A stretch of 64,000 nucleotides of DNA, taken from Lentisphaeria bacterium (GTDB taxonomy: Bacteria > Verrucomicrobiota > Lentisphaeria > Victivallales > Victivallaceae). A program made the translations under genes and the position numbers. Shown piece by piece: positions 39,326-48,515 of this stretch (the stretch's first letter is position 1; the number at the start of each line of letters is the position of its first letter). The notes below the pieces were generated by a model. That model ran no database searches and was not told the DNA's origin. It saw nothing but the letters and a program-made list of their open reading frames with translations. The stretch lies in the NCBI GenBank assembly GCA_022009855.1, contig CP091727.1, positions 4,154,001 to 4,218,000 on the forward strand. Reading direction: 5' to 3'.

Positions 39326-40512
39326 ATGCCGAACGATGTTTTCGTTGAAATGGAGTGTTTTCAGCTCTGTCACGACGGGGAGATTGTCTGCGGAGACGAT
39401 TTTCTTTTCGAGCGAATTGAGCAGGAAAACCGCCATCTGGCCGTGCTTTCCGACGGTCTGGGCAGCGGAATCAAGGCGAATCTGCTCGCCTGCATGACCA
39501 CGACGATGGCGCTGGAGTTCGTGCGTTCGAACATGGATGTTCTGCTCTCTGCGGAAACCATCATGGATACCCTGCCGGTCTGTGAAGTGCGCAGGATCAG
39601 TTATGCGACATTTTCCATTTTCGACCTCCAGATCGGCGGAAAATCCCGAATCATCGAGATGGACAACCCGCCGTTCATTCATCTTCGCAACGGGAAGGAT
39701 CTCAAGGTGAGCCGGCAGAGCATGGTTTCCGACCGCTGGCCGGATCGGCGGGTGCAGCTGGCGGAAATTTACGCCATCACCGGTGACCGGCTGATCGCCT
39801 TCTCCGATGGAGTCGCGCAGGCAGGACTTGGGCAGCCCGGCTGCAAGTTCGGCTGGAGAAGGGAGGGGGCGCTTGAATTCATTCAAGCCGAAGTGGCGAA
39901 GGATCCGGCGATCTCCGCCCGTGAACTGTCGCAGCGGGTGGTATATGCGGCGCGGAATCACAACAAGGACAATCGCTGTATCGACGATATCAGCTGCATG
40001 GTGATCTATCTGCGCAAGCCTCGGCGGCTGCGGCTGCTTACCGGGCCGCCGTTCCGTCCGGAATCCGATGCGGCCTATGCGGAACTGGTGCGGAATTTCG
40101 ATGGCAAGATCATTCTCTCCGGGGGACCACGGCGAACATCGTTTCCCGAGAACTGAAGCGGCCGATCGATGTCGACATGAAGCTGGTGATGAAGGCGGGA
40201 AATCTGCCGCCGCCGGCCCGTATGGAAGGAGTGGATCTGGTTTCGGAAGGCATTTTGACGCTCACGGACGTGGTTCAGCGCCTGGAGGCTGATCCTCCGC
40301 TTTCGACGCCGGAGCCGCTGGTTTCGAAACAGATGATCGAACTCTTCCGGGAGAGTGACGAAATCGAATTCATCGTCGGCACCAAAGTGAACGAAGCACA
40401 TCAGGACCCCAGCCTGCCGATGGATCTGGAGATCCGGCGCAACATCGTCCGCCGACTCAAGACCGTTCTGGAGAACAAGTATCGAAAGCGTGTACTGATG
40501 CGTTATTTTTAA
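39326..40512 (+). CDS. SpoIIE-type PP2C serine phosphatase, frameshifted
   Basis: Metal-dependent Ser/Thr phosphatase. Metal Asp in ICGDDFLFER and HLAVLSDGLGSGIKANLLA; later DRLIAFSDGVAQAG and DDISCMVIYL. N-terminus MPNDVFVEMECFQLCHDGE. A break near 40123 (one G missing in CCGGGGGACC) leads to a helical C-terminal region ending LKTVLENKYRKRVLMRYF. ATG one base after the HydS stop. As partner of the sensory hydrogenase it is the likely output module, acting on an anti-sigma-factor-antagonist or kinase not found here. Confidence 0.87.
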
Positions 40513-40547
40513 GATCCATTCACATAATATAAAGGATATTTCCCACC

Positions 40548-40829
40548 ATGAGCGAAACGAGCAAGATCAAAGTGGAAATCTGTCTGGGCACCACCTGTTA
40601 CGTGCTGGGTTCGTTCCGGCTGTCGACGCTGGAGGAGCAGCTGCCGGAGGAGCTCCGCGACAAGGTTGACGTTGTCGGCAGTGCATGCCTGGACCTCTGC
40701 CACGACCGCAACTACGGCAACGCCCCCTTCGTCCGGATCAATGACAGCCGGATAGTCGACAACGCGACGATCGAAAAGGTGATCGATGCGGTTCGGGAAG
40801 AGGTCAACGCGGGAGGCAAAGAAGCATGA
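40548..40829 (+). CDS. Second thioredoxin-like [2Fe-2S] ferredoxin
   Basis: 93 residues, intact. CLGTTC ... CLDLC (C-x4-C, C-x3-C) as in the first copy, with similar ends (VRINDSRIVDNATIEKVIDA). It overlaps the hydrogenase start by 4 bases (ATGA), so the two are coupled and probably form an electron-transfer pair. Confidence 0.87.
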   Translation: MSETSKIKVEICLGTTCYVLGSFRLSTLEEQLPEELRDKVDVVGSACLDLCHDRNYGNAPFVRINDSRIVDNATIEKVIDAVREEVNAGGKEA

Positions 40830-42217
40830 ACAATGCGGAGAGAACGCGCCGGGAGCTGATGATCCGGGCGATCAAAGATTATTACGACGGCGTCCTTGCC
40901 GATACCATCGACCGGATTCCGATCGATATGCGGCCACGTACAGCGGAGCCGAACCGCTGCTGCATCTACAAGGACCGCGCCATGCTTAAGTACCGGCTGA
41001 TGGCGCTTCTGGGGTTCGGCATGGAGGAGGAGCGGGATGAAACAATGCCCCTGCGGGAGTATCTGAAACTCGCCGATGCGGGGAAAAATCACACTGCCGC
41101 GGTGCTCTCGGTCTGTACGGTCGGCTGTCACGGTTGTGTCGACAGCCATGTGCAGGTGAGCAGCAGCTGCGTCGGATGTTTTGCCCGGCCCTGTGTGGCG
41201 ACCTGTCCGCGTCAGGCGATTACCGTCATCAACCAGCGTTCGACCATCGACCGCTCGAAATGCATCAACTGCGGCAAATGCATCGCAGTCTGCCCGTATC
41301 ACGCGATCATTCGCAATCCGCTTCCGTGCGAGGATGTCTGTCCGGTCGGCGCGATCGGCAAAGCGGAGGATGGGCGGGTCAAGCTGGATTTCAGCAAATG
41401 CATCTATTGCGGGAAATGTTTCCGTGCCTGTCCGTTCAGCACGATCATGGAGCGTTCGCAGCTGATCAACATCCTCAATACGCTCAAAAGCGGACGCAAG
41501 GTGGTGGCGATGGTCGCCCCCTCCATCACCGACCAGTTCCCCGGCACGCTGGAACAGCTGTTCGCGGCGTTGAAGATGGCCGGTTTTCATGACATTATTG
41601 AAGTTGCTCTGGGCGCTGAACTTACCACCAAAAACGAGGCGGAGGAGTTCTATGAGCGAATGGCCCGCGGTGACAAGCTTATGACCAGCAGCTGCTGTCC
41701 GGCATGGGTGCTGGCGGCGCAGCGGCACATTCCGGATATCGTACCGATGGTTTCCTCGACGCCGAGTCCGATGGGATACGCCGGTCGTCTGGCGAGGGAG
41801 AAGTATCCGGACGCGGTAAACGTATTTATCGGTCCCTGCATCGCCAAACGGCGGGAAGCGCAGTCCGACCCCAACACGGATTTCGTCATGACGTTCGAGG
41901 AGCTCGGTGCGCTCTTCGCCGCGCTGGAGATCGACGTGATTTCGCTCAATGCGGAACCGCTGGCGACGCCGGCGACCTCCTATGCCCGCAATTTTGCGCA
42001 CAGCTGCGGCGTGACGGAGGCGATTTTACAGGAGATGAGCGAGGAGTCGCCTGATCCCAAACGGCCGAAGATCGACGGCAAGTTCATCAACGGGCTGGAC
42101 CGCAAATCGGTGAACATGCTCAAGATGTATGCCAAGGGGAAACTGCCCGGCAACTTTGTGGAGGTCATGGCCTGTACCGGCGGCTGTGTCGGCGGACCGT
42201 GTTCGCTGGCCCGCTGA
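40826..42217 (+). CDS. [FeFe] hydrogenase, group B-like
   Basis: Intact, 463 residues. N-terminal region with a Cys-rich part CTVGCHGCVDSH, then several ferredoxin-like clusters (CVGCFARPCVATCP, CINCGKCIAVCP, CIYCGKCFRACP). H-cluster motifs: L1 TSSCCPAWV (both Cys kept, thus catalytic), L2 FIGPCIAKRREA, L3 VMACTGGCVGGPCSL. The short form without NADH-binding partner is typical of ferredoxin-linked group B enzymes. No hydE, hydF or hydG maturation gene occurs in the window. Confidence 0.93.
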   Translation: MNNAERTRRELMIRAIKDYYDGVLADTIDRIPIDMRPRTAEPNRCCIYKDRAMLKYRLMALLGFGMEEERDETMPLREYLKLADAGKNHTAAVLSVCTVGCHGCVDSHVQVSSSCVGCFARPCVATCPRQAITVINQRSTIDRSKCINCGKCIAVCPYHAIIRNPLPCEDVCPVGAIGKAEDGRVKLDFSKCIYCGKCFRACPFSTIMERSQLINILNTLKSGRKVVAMVAPSITDQFPGTLEQLFAALKMAGFHDIIEVALGAELTTKNEAEEFYERMARGDKLMTSSCCPAWVLAAQRHIPDIVPMVSSTPSPMGYAGRLAREKYPDAVNVFIGPCIAKRREAQSDPNTDFVMTFEELGALFAALEIDVISLNAEPLATPATSYARNFAHSCGVTEAILQEMSEESPDPKRPKIDGKFINGLDRKSVNMLKMYAKGKLPGNFVEVMACTGGCVGGPCSLAR

Positions 42218-42238
42218 GCAGAAAAAAGAATCACCGTT

Positions 42239-42272
42239 CGGGGTGGAGTGCAATGCTCCATCCCGTTTTTTT
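42239..42272 (+). terminator. Intrinsic terminator of the hydrogenase cluster
   Basis: CGGGGTGGAG pairs with CTCCATCCCG (10 bp, one G-T), 7-base loop, followed by seven T. Confidence 0.9.
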
Positions 42273-42285
42273 GTGTGGAGGGAGT

Positions 42286-43103
42286 TCAGCGGGCCTTTCG
42301 ATATGCTCCCGGCGTGAGACCGGTTGTCCGGCGGATGACCCGGGCAAAATAGCCGGAATCCCGGATGCCGGTTTCGCGGGCGATGTCCCGTATCGGCATC
42401 CGGCTGCTGCGCAGGAGGTGCAGAGCGTGCTGAATGCGTAGACCGTGGAGATATTTCCCCGGGGATATCTGCATGCGCGAAGTAAAGATGCGTGTCAACG
42501 TGGCGCGGTGAACTCCCAGCCGGTCGCAGAGGGTGTTGAAATTGACCTCGGGATTGCGGAATTCCCGACGGGCCAGCGAGAGAAAGGCATCGATCAGCTT
42601 CCCCTCGCGGCTGCCGTCGGAGTGAGTGCCTCCCGCCGCGGCCAGGATTTCGCAGAGGACGGCGATGTTGCGGCGCATTGCCTCGGCGGTGTTTTCACGC
42701 AGCCCCCTTCGAACCGGCGGAATGCCTCTTCCGGACATTCGCCGGAGACGGCGAGTGGCGGGCATAGCCGTACCCATCCAGAAACCGTTCCGCATCCGGC
42801 CCGTCGAATGTGATCCAGCGGATGCGCAGTACGCCCTCCCGCTGCCGGGTGAAGCAGCGAAGGCCGGGCGGAGGTGAACCAGACGCCGCCCGGTTCGATT
42901 TGGAACTCCTTCCCCTCCTGGATGACGTCACCCCTGCCGGAGAGACACCAGTTGAGCTGGACGAACGGCCGTGGCGTGGAATCCTGAATATCACCCTCGT
43001 GATACTCCGAAAGTCCGGCCGAACGCGGATAGACCGGCAACTTCCAGGCCGGCAAAGTTCGAAAGTCCGGCCGGGTGATGAGAATTCGAATGGTATGCGA
43101 CAT
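42286..43103 (-). CDS. AraC-family transcriptional regulator, frameshifted
   Basis: ATG at 43103 (MSHTIRILITRPDF) with AAAGGTG. N-terminal cupin-like part (WCLSGRGDVIQEGKEFQIEP), C-terminal double HTH (FNTLCDRLGVHRATLTRIFT, ETGIRDSGYFARVIRRTTGL). Frame changes near 42860 and 42705. Divergent from GH35 across a 97-base gap, so it likely controls that gene. Confidence 0.83.
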
Positions 43104-43132
43104 AATTCACCTTTAAGACGACAAAAATTTCA

Positions 43133-43161
43133 TTGTCAAATATGCTGTCCCTTGGTATACT
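43133..43161 (+). promoter_or_regulatory. Promoter of the GH35 gene
   Basis: TTGTCA and TATACT with a 17-base spacer, 39 bases before ATG 43201. Confidence 0.7.
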
Positions 43162-43200
43162 ATATACAGAAATCCAGTTTTTTGCAAATAGGAGGAAGAT

Positions 43201-44982
43201 ATGGCAGGAACCGTCGAGATCGACAAGCGTGAAATTCGGGTGGATGGCAATCCGGTGCAGATTCTGTCGGGGGCGATGCACTATTTCCGGATTCATCCGG
43301 ATTACTGGCGCGACCGGATCGTCAAACTGCGACAGTGCGGACTGAATACGCTCGAAAGCTATCTGGCATGGAATGTGCATGAGCCGAAAGAAGGGGAGTT
43401 CGACTTCACCGGCGGAAAAAGATTTTTCCCGGTATTTTGAGCTTGCCGCGGAAGAGGGGCTGATGGTGATTGTCCGCCCCGGCCCCTATATTTGTTCGGA
43501 GTGGGATCTCGGCGGACTGCCTGCATGGCTGCTGGCGAAGCCGGGAATGCGGCTTCGCTGTATGAACAAGCCCTATCTCGATGCGGTGGAGCACTATCTG
43601 GATGCGATCATTCCACAGCTTCGCCGCCTTCAGTGGACCGCTGGAGGGCCGGTGATCGCCATTCAGTTGGAAAACGAGTACGGAGCCTACGGCAATGACC
43701 ATGATTATCTGCGCTTTTTGCAGAAGAAGTACCGGGAAGGCGGCATTACCGTGCCGCTGTTCACCTCTGACGGGGCGGATGATACGATGCTCCACTGCGG
43801 GACGCTGCCGGATGTGCCGGCCACGGTCAACTTCCGGAATCATCCGGTGAAAAACCTGAAGCGACTTGCAGAGTTCCGGCCGGATGACCCGCCGTTTGTC
43901 ATGGAGTTGTGGGACGGAGGGGCGCATCACTGGGGAAATCTCTATCCGGAACACGATGCCGAAGCGGTGCGACAGGATGTCCGCGAGGTGCTGGAACACC
44001 GTTTCCATATGAATCTCTACATGTTTCACGGCGGCAGCAATCCCGGATTCATGAACGGAGCAAATGAGTGGGGCGGTCGTTACGGCGCCATGCTTTCCAC
44101 CTACGACGTCGATGCCGCGCTGCGCGAGGAAGGGATCCCACACCGAAATATTTTGCGATTCAGGAGGAGATCAAACGATTTCACCCCGAGGCAAAAACCG
44201 GCACACCGGTCTCACTGCCCAAACGTGCCTACGGCGAAATCCGTCTGACGGAGTTTGTCACGCTCGACGAAGCGCTGCCCATGCTTTCGACGGCGGTTCC
44301 GGTCGCCGCACCGGAGACGATGGAGTATTTCGGTCAGGCGTATGGATTCATCCTCTACCGGACCCGGGTGGAGGTGAGCCCGGGCGTCTATCCGCTCCGG
44401 CTGGATCAGCTCCGGGACCGGGCGATCGTGCTGGTCGACGGCCGTATCGCCGGAATCCTTGATCGGAACAGTTCTCCCTGCGTCTGCCAGATCTCCGTGC
44501 CTCCGGGCGGGGCACAGCTGGAGATTCTGGTCGAAAACATGGGGAGAATCAACTACGGCAACGAGATGGAGCATGAACGCAAGGGGATCACCGGAGCCGG
44601 GTTCCTCGCATATCTCCATCTCTTCGGCTGGGAGGTGTGGCCGCTGCCGCTGGAGGATCTCTCCCGGATGAGCTTTCGTTCGCTAAACGGCGCTCCTCCG
44701 CCGGTTCCGGCGTTTTTCCGCGGCTGTTTTACGGTGGAGGACGAGCCATGTGACACTTTTCTTGCGGTGCCGGGAGGCGGACGCGGCTCTCTTTTCCTCA
44801 ACGGAGTCAATCTCGGCCGTTACTGGCAGATCGGGCCGCAGCGGACGCTTTACGTGCCGGCACCGCTGCTCCGGCGCGGAGAGAACGAAATTATTCTCTT
44901 CGAAACCCAGGGGCTCGGGGAGACGATGGTCCGCTCCCAGGCGCAACGTGATTTCGGACCGTGTGTGAAGATGCAGATTTAA
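43201..44982 (+). CDS. Beta-galactosidase (GH35), frameshifted
   Basis: Retaining exo-beta-galactosidase. Start MAGTVEIDKREIRVDG and ILSGAMHYFRIHPDYWRDR are the GH35 N-terminus; acid/base Glu in IAIQLENEYGAYG, nucleophile Glu in FVMELWDGG, and MFHGGSNPGFMNGAN. C-terminal jelly-roll domains with FLNGVNLGRYWQIGPQRTLY. Breaks near 43425 (run of A) and 44145. About 590 residues, no signal peptide. AGGAGGAAGAT precedes ATG 43201. Stop overlaps the convergent tilS stop. Confidence 0.93.
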
Positions 44983-46341
44983 GCGGACACCTCCGGGGAG
45001 AGTGGGGTGCCATCCGTGCGGCGCAGGCGAAACTCCACTGCCTGCGTGGTCGCGGCGGAGAGGGGAGCGCAGGCGCTGTGGCGGGATGCCCGGCGCCCAG
45101 AGAATCCGCCCGCTCGGCTCGCGCAGAACCGGGCAGGGGTAGTCGAAGGGAGTTTGCGGTCGATCCGGAGTTTCTTCAATGAGAGTTCGGTCGTGCGGCC
45201 GAACGGGAGAATCCGGTCGCCGGGGCGGCGACGATCCACGATGAGTTCGTCAGGCAGGAGTGCGGCGTCAAAGCGCGCTTCAAAAAGCGTCGGCGGCGCG
45301 TCGGAGGACCTGAGCGCGTGGAGTTCCAGCTGAAATTTTCCCCAGTGCAGCCGGGGATTGCTCCGCCAGAGCCAGATCGCCGGGCCGGGGAGGGAGCTCC
45401 ATTTACCGGATGCATCCGGCCGCGGTGGACGAGAAAGGTGCACATGCCGCTGAGCGGAATCTGCACCGCTTCCGCTGGATCGGCGAGCCAGGCATCACGG
45501 AGCCGGGCGAGAAATGCCGGAGGGGGGAGCACCTCCCGGCCGGCAAGTTCGGAGAGGTGGTGCCGGAGCACCCGGATCTGAAGTGCCTGCGGCAGCGTAC
45601 GCCAGAACTCCACCGTGGTTTCGCTCTTTCCGGCGATGGCGGCGAACCTTTCCCTGGCTGCCTCTTCCAGAAATTCGGCATCCTGCCGGAGGGGTTCGAG
45701 GAATGGAGCAGACCGGCGGAGGAACCGGGAATCCGGCGCCGGAACTCCGGCAGGATGATATTTCGCAACGCATTGCGGCTGAAAGTATTTTCCTGGTTGC
45801 TGGAGTCGGTCCGCCACTGGATGTCACGCGCGCGAAGATACGCCTCGATTTCTGCGCGCGCAAAAGCGAGCAGGGGGCGGAGGATCGTCATTCCATCGAG
45901 GCGCGAGACCGGTCGCATTCCAACCAGCCCGGAGACGTTGGCCCCGCGCGCCAGTCTGAGAAACAGTGTTTCCACCGCGTCGTCGGCGTGGTGGCCGAGC
46001 ACTACGACAGCTTCCGGAATTTCGGTGACAAGCTGCCTCCAGACGGCGAGCCGTTCAGCTCGGGCGCGTTCCTCCAGACCGGGCCCGGGGGAGAGACCGA
46101 GCGGGATTTCGCGGAAGGGAACGTCACTGTTTTCAGCGAAGTCGCGGGCGGCGGCGGCGTCCTGCCGGGATTCTTCGCCGCGCAGGCCGTGTTCAAAATG
46201 GATGGCGGTAACGGGGCAGCCGAACCGGTTGCGGGCATGGAGACAGGCGAGCAGTGCGACGGTGCTGTCAGCGCCGCCGGAAAAAGCCGACGAGAAGATG
46301 ATGGCCGGCAAAAGGAGCAAAAATTTTATCGCATTCTTCAA
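44979..46341 (-). CDS. tilS: tRNA(Ile)-lysidine synthetase TilS, frameshifted
   Basis: Modifies C34 of tRNA-Ile(CAU) to lysidine. PP-loop FSGGADSTVALLACLHA, IHFEHGLRGEESRQDA, VLGHHADDAVETLFLRL, RPLLAFARAEIEAYL and TDSSNQENTFSRNALRN are diagnostic. Breaks near 45735 and 45415; the C-terminal domain (RRPGDRILPFGRTTELSLKK) is read in the third frame. A gene essential in most bacteria, so the breaks are probably sequence errors. Confidence 0.9.
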
Positions 46342-46347
46342 GTTGCA

Positions 46348-46375
46348 TTTGTAATCGTCCGCATTTCGTTATAAT
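46348..46375 (+). promoter_or_regulatory. Promoter of rdgB
   Basis: TTTGTA and TATAAT with a 16-base spacer, 41 bases before ATG 46416; it overlaps the tilS start region. Confidence 0.55.
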
Positions 46376-46415
46376 ATATGTGGCGAACAACGAAAAGCAA
46401 GGAGTGAACCGTCGT

Positions 46416-47022
46416 ATGGCATATATCGTCGTGGCTACCACCAACGCCCACAAGGTGGATGAGTATCGGAAACTGCTCGAAGGACAGAAGGTCGAATTGA
46501 AGTCTCTGCTGGATTATCCGGCGTTCCCCGGGGTAGAGGAGACCGGGAAGACGTTCCGGGAAAACGCCGGGATCAAGGCGCTGGCGGCCTGCAAATACTG
46601 CGATGTTCCGGCTTTTGCCGACGACTCCGGACTGGAGGTGGAGGCGCTGGACGGCCGCCCCGGCATCTATTCCTCGCGCTACGCGCCCACGGATGCTGAA
46701 CGCATTGCCAAACTGCTCGGCGAGCTCAAGGGCAAAGAGAACCGGCGGGCCCGCTTCGTCTGCGCCATCGCCATCGCCGTTAATGGTGAGGTGATCGAGA
46801 CATTTGAAGGGGAGGTCCGGGGGACGATCGTCGATGCTCCCCCGCGGTTCCGACGGCTTCGGTTACGACCCGATTTTCCAGCCGGACGGCTACGATCAGA
46901 CCTTCGGTGAGATGCCGCAGGAGCTGAAAAACCGCATCAGCCACCGGGCGGCGGCCTTTCAGCTGGCGCTGAATTTCGTCGAAGACGAGATGTCCGTTCT
47001 GGATGACGACTTCGATCTCTGA
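46416..47022 (+). CDS. rdgB: dITP/XTP pyrophosphatase RdgB (Ham1), frameshifted
   Basis: Removes non-canonical purine nucleoside triphosphates. VVATTNAHKVDEYRKLL, ENAGIKALAAC, FADDSGLEVEALDGRPGIYS, GSDGFGYDPIF and KNRISHRAAAF are family motifs. The break lies near 46843: an extra C in CTCCCCCGCGG; corrected it reads DAPRGSDGFGYD. The ATG at 46416 (AAGGAGTGAACC upstream) gives about 201 residues, normal length. Confidence 0.93.
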
Positions 47023-47074
47023 CGGTATCTGCCGCATTCTCTTCAACCTCTTTCTGACGAAAGAAATTTTAAAA

Positions 47075-47094
47075 AAATTAGACTTTTCTAATTT
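47075..47094. promoter_or_regulatory. 20-bp palindrome, upstream operator of DUF3793-flavodoxin
   Basis: AAATTAG-ACTTTT-CTAATTT (7-bp perfect arms, 8 with the next A/T pair). Same design as the site at the TolC-like promoter and as the second site at 47166. A weak promoter (TTGATT at 47101, TTTTAT at 47124) lies between the two sites. Confidence 0.6.
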
Positions 47095-47136
47095 TCAGCC
47101 TTGATTTTTTAATTTTCCGTTTATTTTATCAATCAG

Positions 47137-47159
47137 ACAGCCAAGGCTGTTTTTATTTC
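47137..47159 (+). terminator. Small hairpin with T run between the two operators
   Basis: ACAGCC-AA-GGCTGT followed by TTTTATTT. It could end the rdgB transcript or act in the leader of the DUF3793 gene. Confidence 0.4.
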
Positions 47160-47165
47160 GGGATG

Positions 47166-47185
47166 TAATTAGCTGAATCTAATTA
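47166..47185. promoter_or_regulatory. 20-bp palindrome, proximal operator of DUF3793-flavodoxin
   Basis: TAATTAG-CTGAAT-CTAATTA, perfect 7-bp arms, 14 bases before the ATG at 47200 and centred 91 bp from the first site. Confidence 0.6.
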
Positions 47186-47199
47186 AAAAGAGGAAGAAG

Positions 47200-47814
47200 A
47201 TGCAGTGCGTTGACCGCCATCAGTTGTTGTTGAGACATCTGATGATCAAACTTGCTCCGGTGCTCCTGGGCGTGAAGCCGGCAGGAATGGTACGATTGAC
47301 CAACTGCGGACGGATTGGAGGAGGCGCGCAGTGCGACCTTTTCTGCCTGCATCAGCGGGAGATCCTGGAGGCTCTGCATCTGGAGTGCCGGATTCTGCGC
47401 AATGACGGCATCGATCTGGTCGTGCTTTTTTTCCGACGAGCCGTGCTGGAGAGGACACTGGCGTCGTCGGAGGCGGCCGGATTTCTGAAGGAATGCGGCT
47501 ATCCATCCGGGGAGGGTATGGCCGCGATTCTGGAGGAGTTGACGGCACGGTGCCGCCGTGGAGGAAACTTTCCGCATGAGATCGGAATTTTTCTTGGCTA
47601 CCCGCTGAAGGATGTTCGGGGATTCATCGAGGATCGTTCCGCCTGTCGCCCGGTTCCGCGCGGCCTGTGGCGGGTCGCGGGGGATCCGGCGGAGTCCCTG
47701 GCGGTGATGGAGAAATTTCGCTGCGCCGAGGCGGAGATAACCCGGCTGCTCCGGGGAAATGTCGCCCCTGCGGAGCTGATGCGACAGATACACAATGCTG
47801 AAACAGCAGCATAA
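47200..47814 (+). CDS. DUF3793-family protein
   Basis: 204 residues, intact. HLMIKLAPVLLGVKPAGMVRL and FPHEIGIFLGYPLKDVRGFI are typical of DUF3793, a family of anaerobes frequently found beside flavodoxin genes. Cys residues CDLFCLHQ, CRRG, CRCAE may matter. AAGAGGAAG precedes the ATG. Function is not known; the flavodoxin partner and the paired palindromes suggest a role under iron limitation. Confidence 0.8.
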   Translation: MQCVDRHQLLLRHLMIKLAPVLLGVKPAGMVRLTNCGRIGGGAQCDLFCLHQREILEALHLECRILRNDGIDLVVLFFRRAVLERTLASSEAAGFLKECGYPSGEGMAAILEELTARCRRGGNFPHEIGIFLGYPLKDVRGFIEDRSACRPVPRGLWRVAGDPAESLAVMEKFRCAEAEITRLLRGNVAPAELMRQIHNAETAA

Positions 47815-47834
47815 AAAAGAAAAGGACCAGCAGA

Positions 47835-48336
47835 ATGAGCAAAATCATTACGGTAATTTACGGTTCCAGCACCGGCAACACCGAACATGCCGCGCAGCTG
47901 ATCGCCGGCAAGCTCGGGGGCAGGGCGGTCAACATTCGGAACGCTTCCGCCGCGGACTTTCAGGCGGATCTGCTGATTCTCGGCACCTCGACCTGGGGAT
48001 GCGGGGAGCTGCAGGACGACTGGATGAACGGCGTCGCACTGCTGAATTCCGCCGACCTTTCCGGAAGAAAGGTGGCGCTTTTCGGGCTTGGTGACGCGGT
48101 CGGATTCGGCGATACCTATCTGAACGCCATGGGCGAGCTCGCCGAAAAAAGTCGTGACGCGCGGGGCGGAGATCGTCGGTCGCTGGCCGAGCGAAGGCTA
48201 TATGCATTCGCTGTCCACGGCGGAAGAGGGCGGTTATTTTTCCGGACTTGCGCTGGATGACGACAACGAACCCGGTGAAACCTCCGACCGGATTGACCGC
48301 TGGTGTGAACAGCTCCGGCGGGAAGCGGCGTTGTAG
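47835..48336 (+). CDS. Flavodoxin, frameshifted
   Basis: FMN electron carrier that replaces ferredoxin. FMN-phosphate loop YGSSTGNTEHAA, LILGTSTWGCGELQDDW, LFGLGDAVGFGDTY, then EIVGRWPSEGYMHSLS and DDDNEPGETSDRI in another frame. The break near 48150 is in six A (GCCGAAAAAAGTCG); one A fewer than read gives LAEKVVTRGAEIVG. About 167 residues. Cotranscribed with the DUF3793 gene 20 bases upstream. Confidence 0.92.
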
Positions 48337-48359
48337 GATCAAGAGATCTCCATGGTTGG

Positions 48360-48407
48360 CCGCTCTGCCGGAGCCCGGATGGGACCGGCAGAGCGGTTTT
48401 TTCTTTC
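48360..48407 (+). terminator. Intrinsic terminator of the flavodoxin operon
   Basis: CCGCTCTGCCGG pairs with CCGGCAGAGCGG, a perfect 12-bp stem, followed by TTTTTTCTTT. Confidence 0.92.
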
Positions 48408-48428
48408 CGGAATCAAGCGCATGGATGC

Positions 48429-48457
48429 TTGAAAAACTCTTTTTCAGGTAATATTAA
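48429..48457 (+). promoter_or_regulatory. Promoter of thi4
   Basis: TTGAAA and TATTAA with a 17-base spacer; start near 48464, giving a leader of about 50 bases. Confidence 0.65.
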
Positions 48458-48470
48458 TAGAATGTCGCTC

Positions 48471-48494
48471 CGGCTCCGGAGGGGCCGTTTTTTT
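48471..48494 (+). terminator. Terminator-like hairpin inside the thi4 leader
   Basis: CGGCTCC-GGA-GGGGCCG followed by seven T lies between the promoter and the thi4 ribosome-binding site. It may attenuate transcription. No TPP riboswitch core was found, and the leader is too short for one. Confidence 0.5.
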
Positions 48495-48515
48495 ATTTTG
48501 GAAAGGAACAGCAAA

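Noticed and set aside
48464..48515. TPP riboswitch before thi4
   Set aside because: The leader is about 50 bases and lacks the conserved CTGAGA and ACCTGATC parts.
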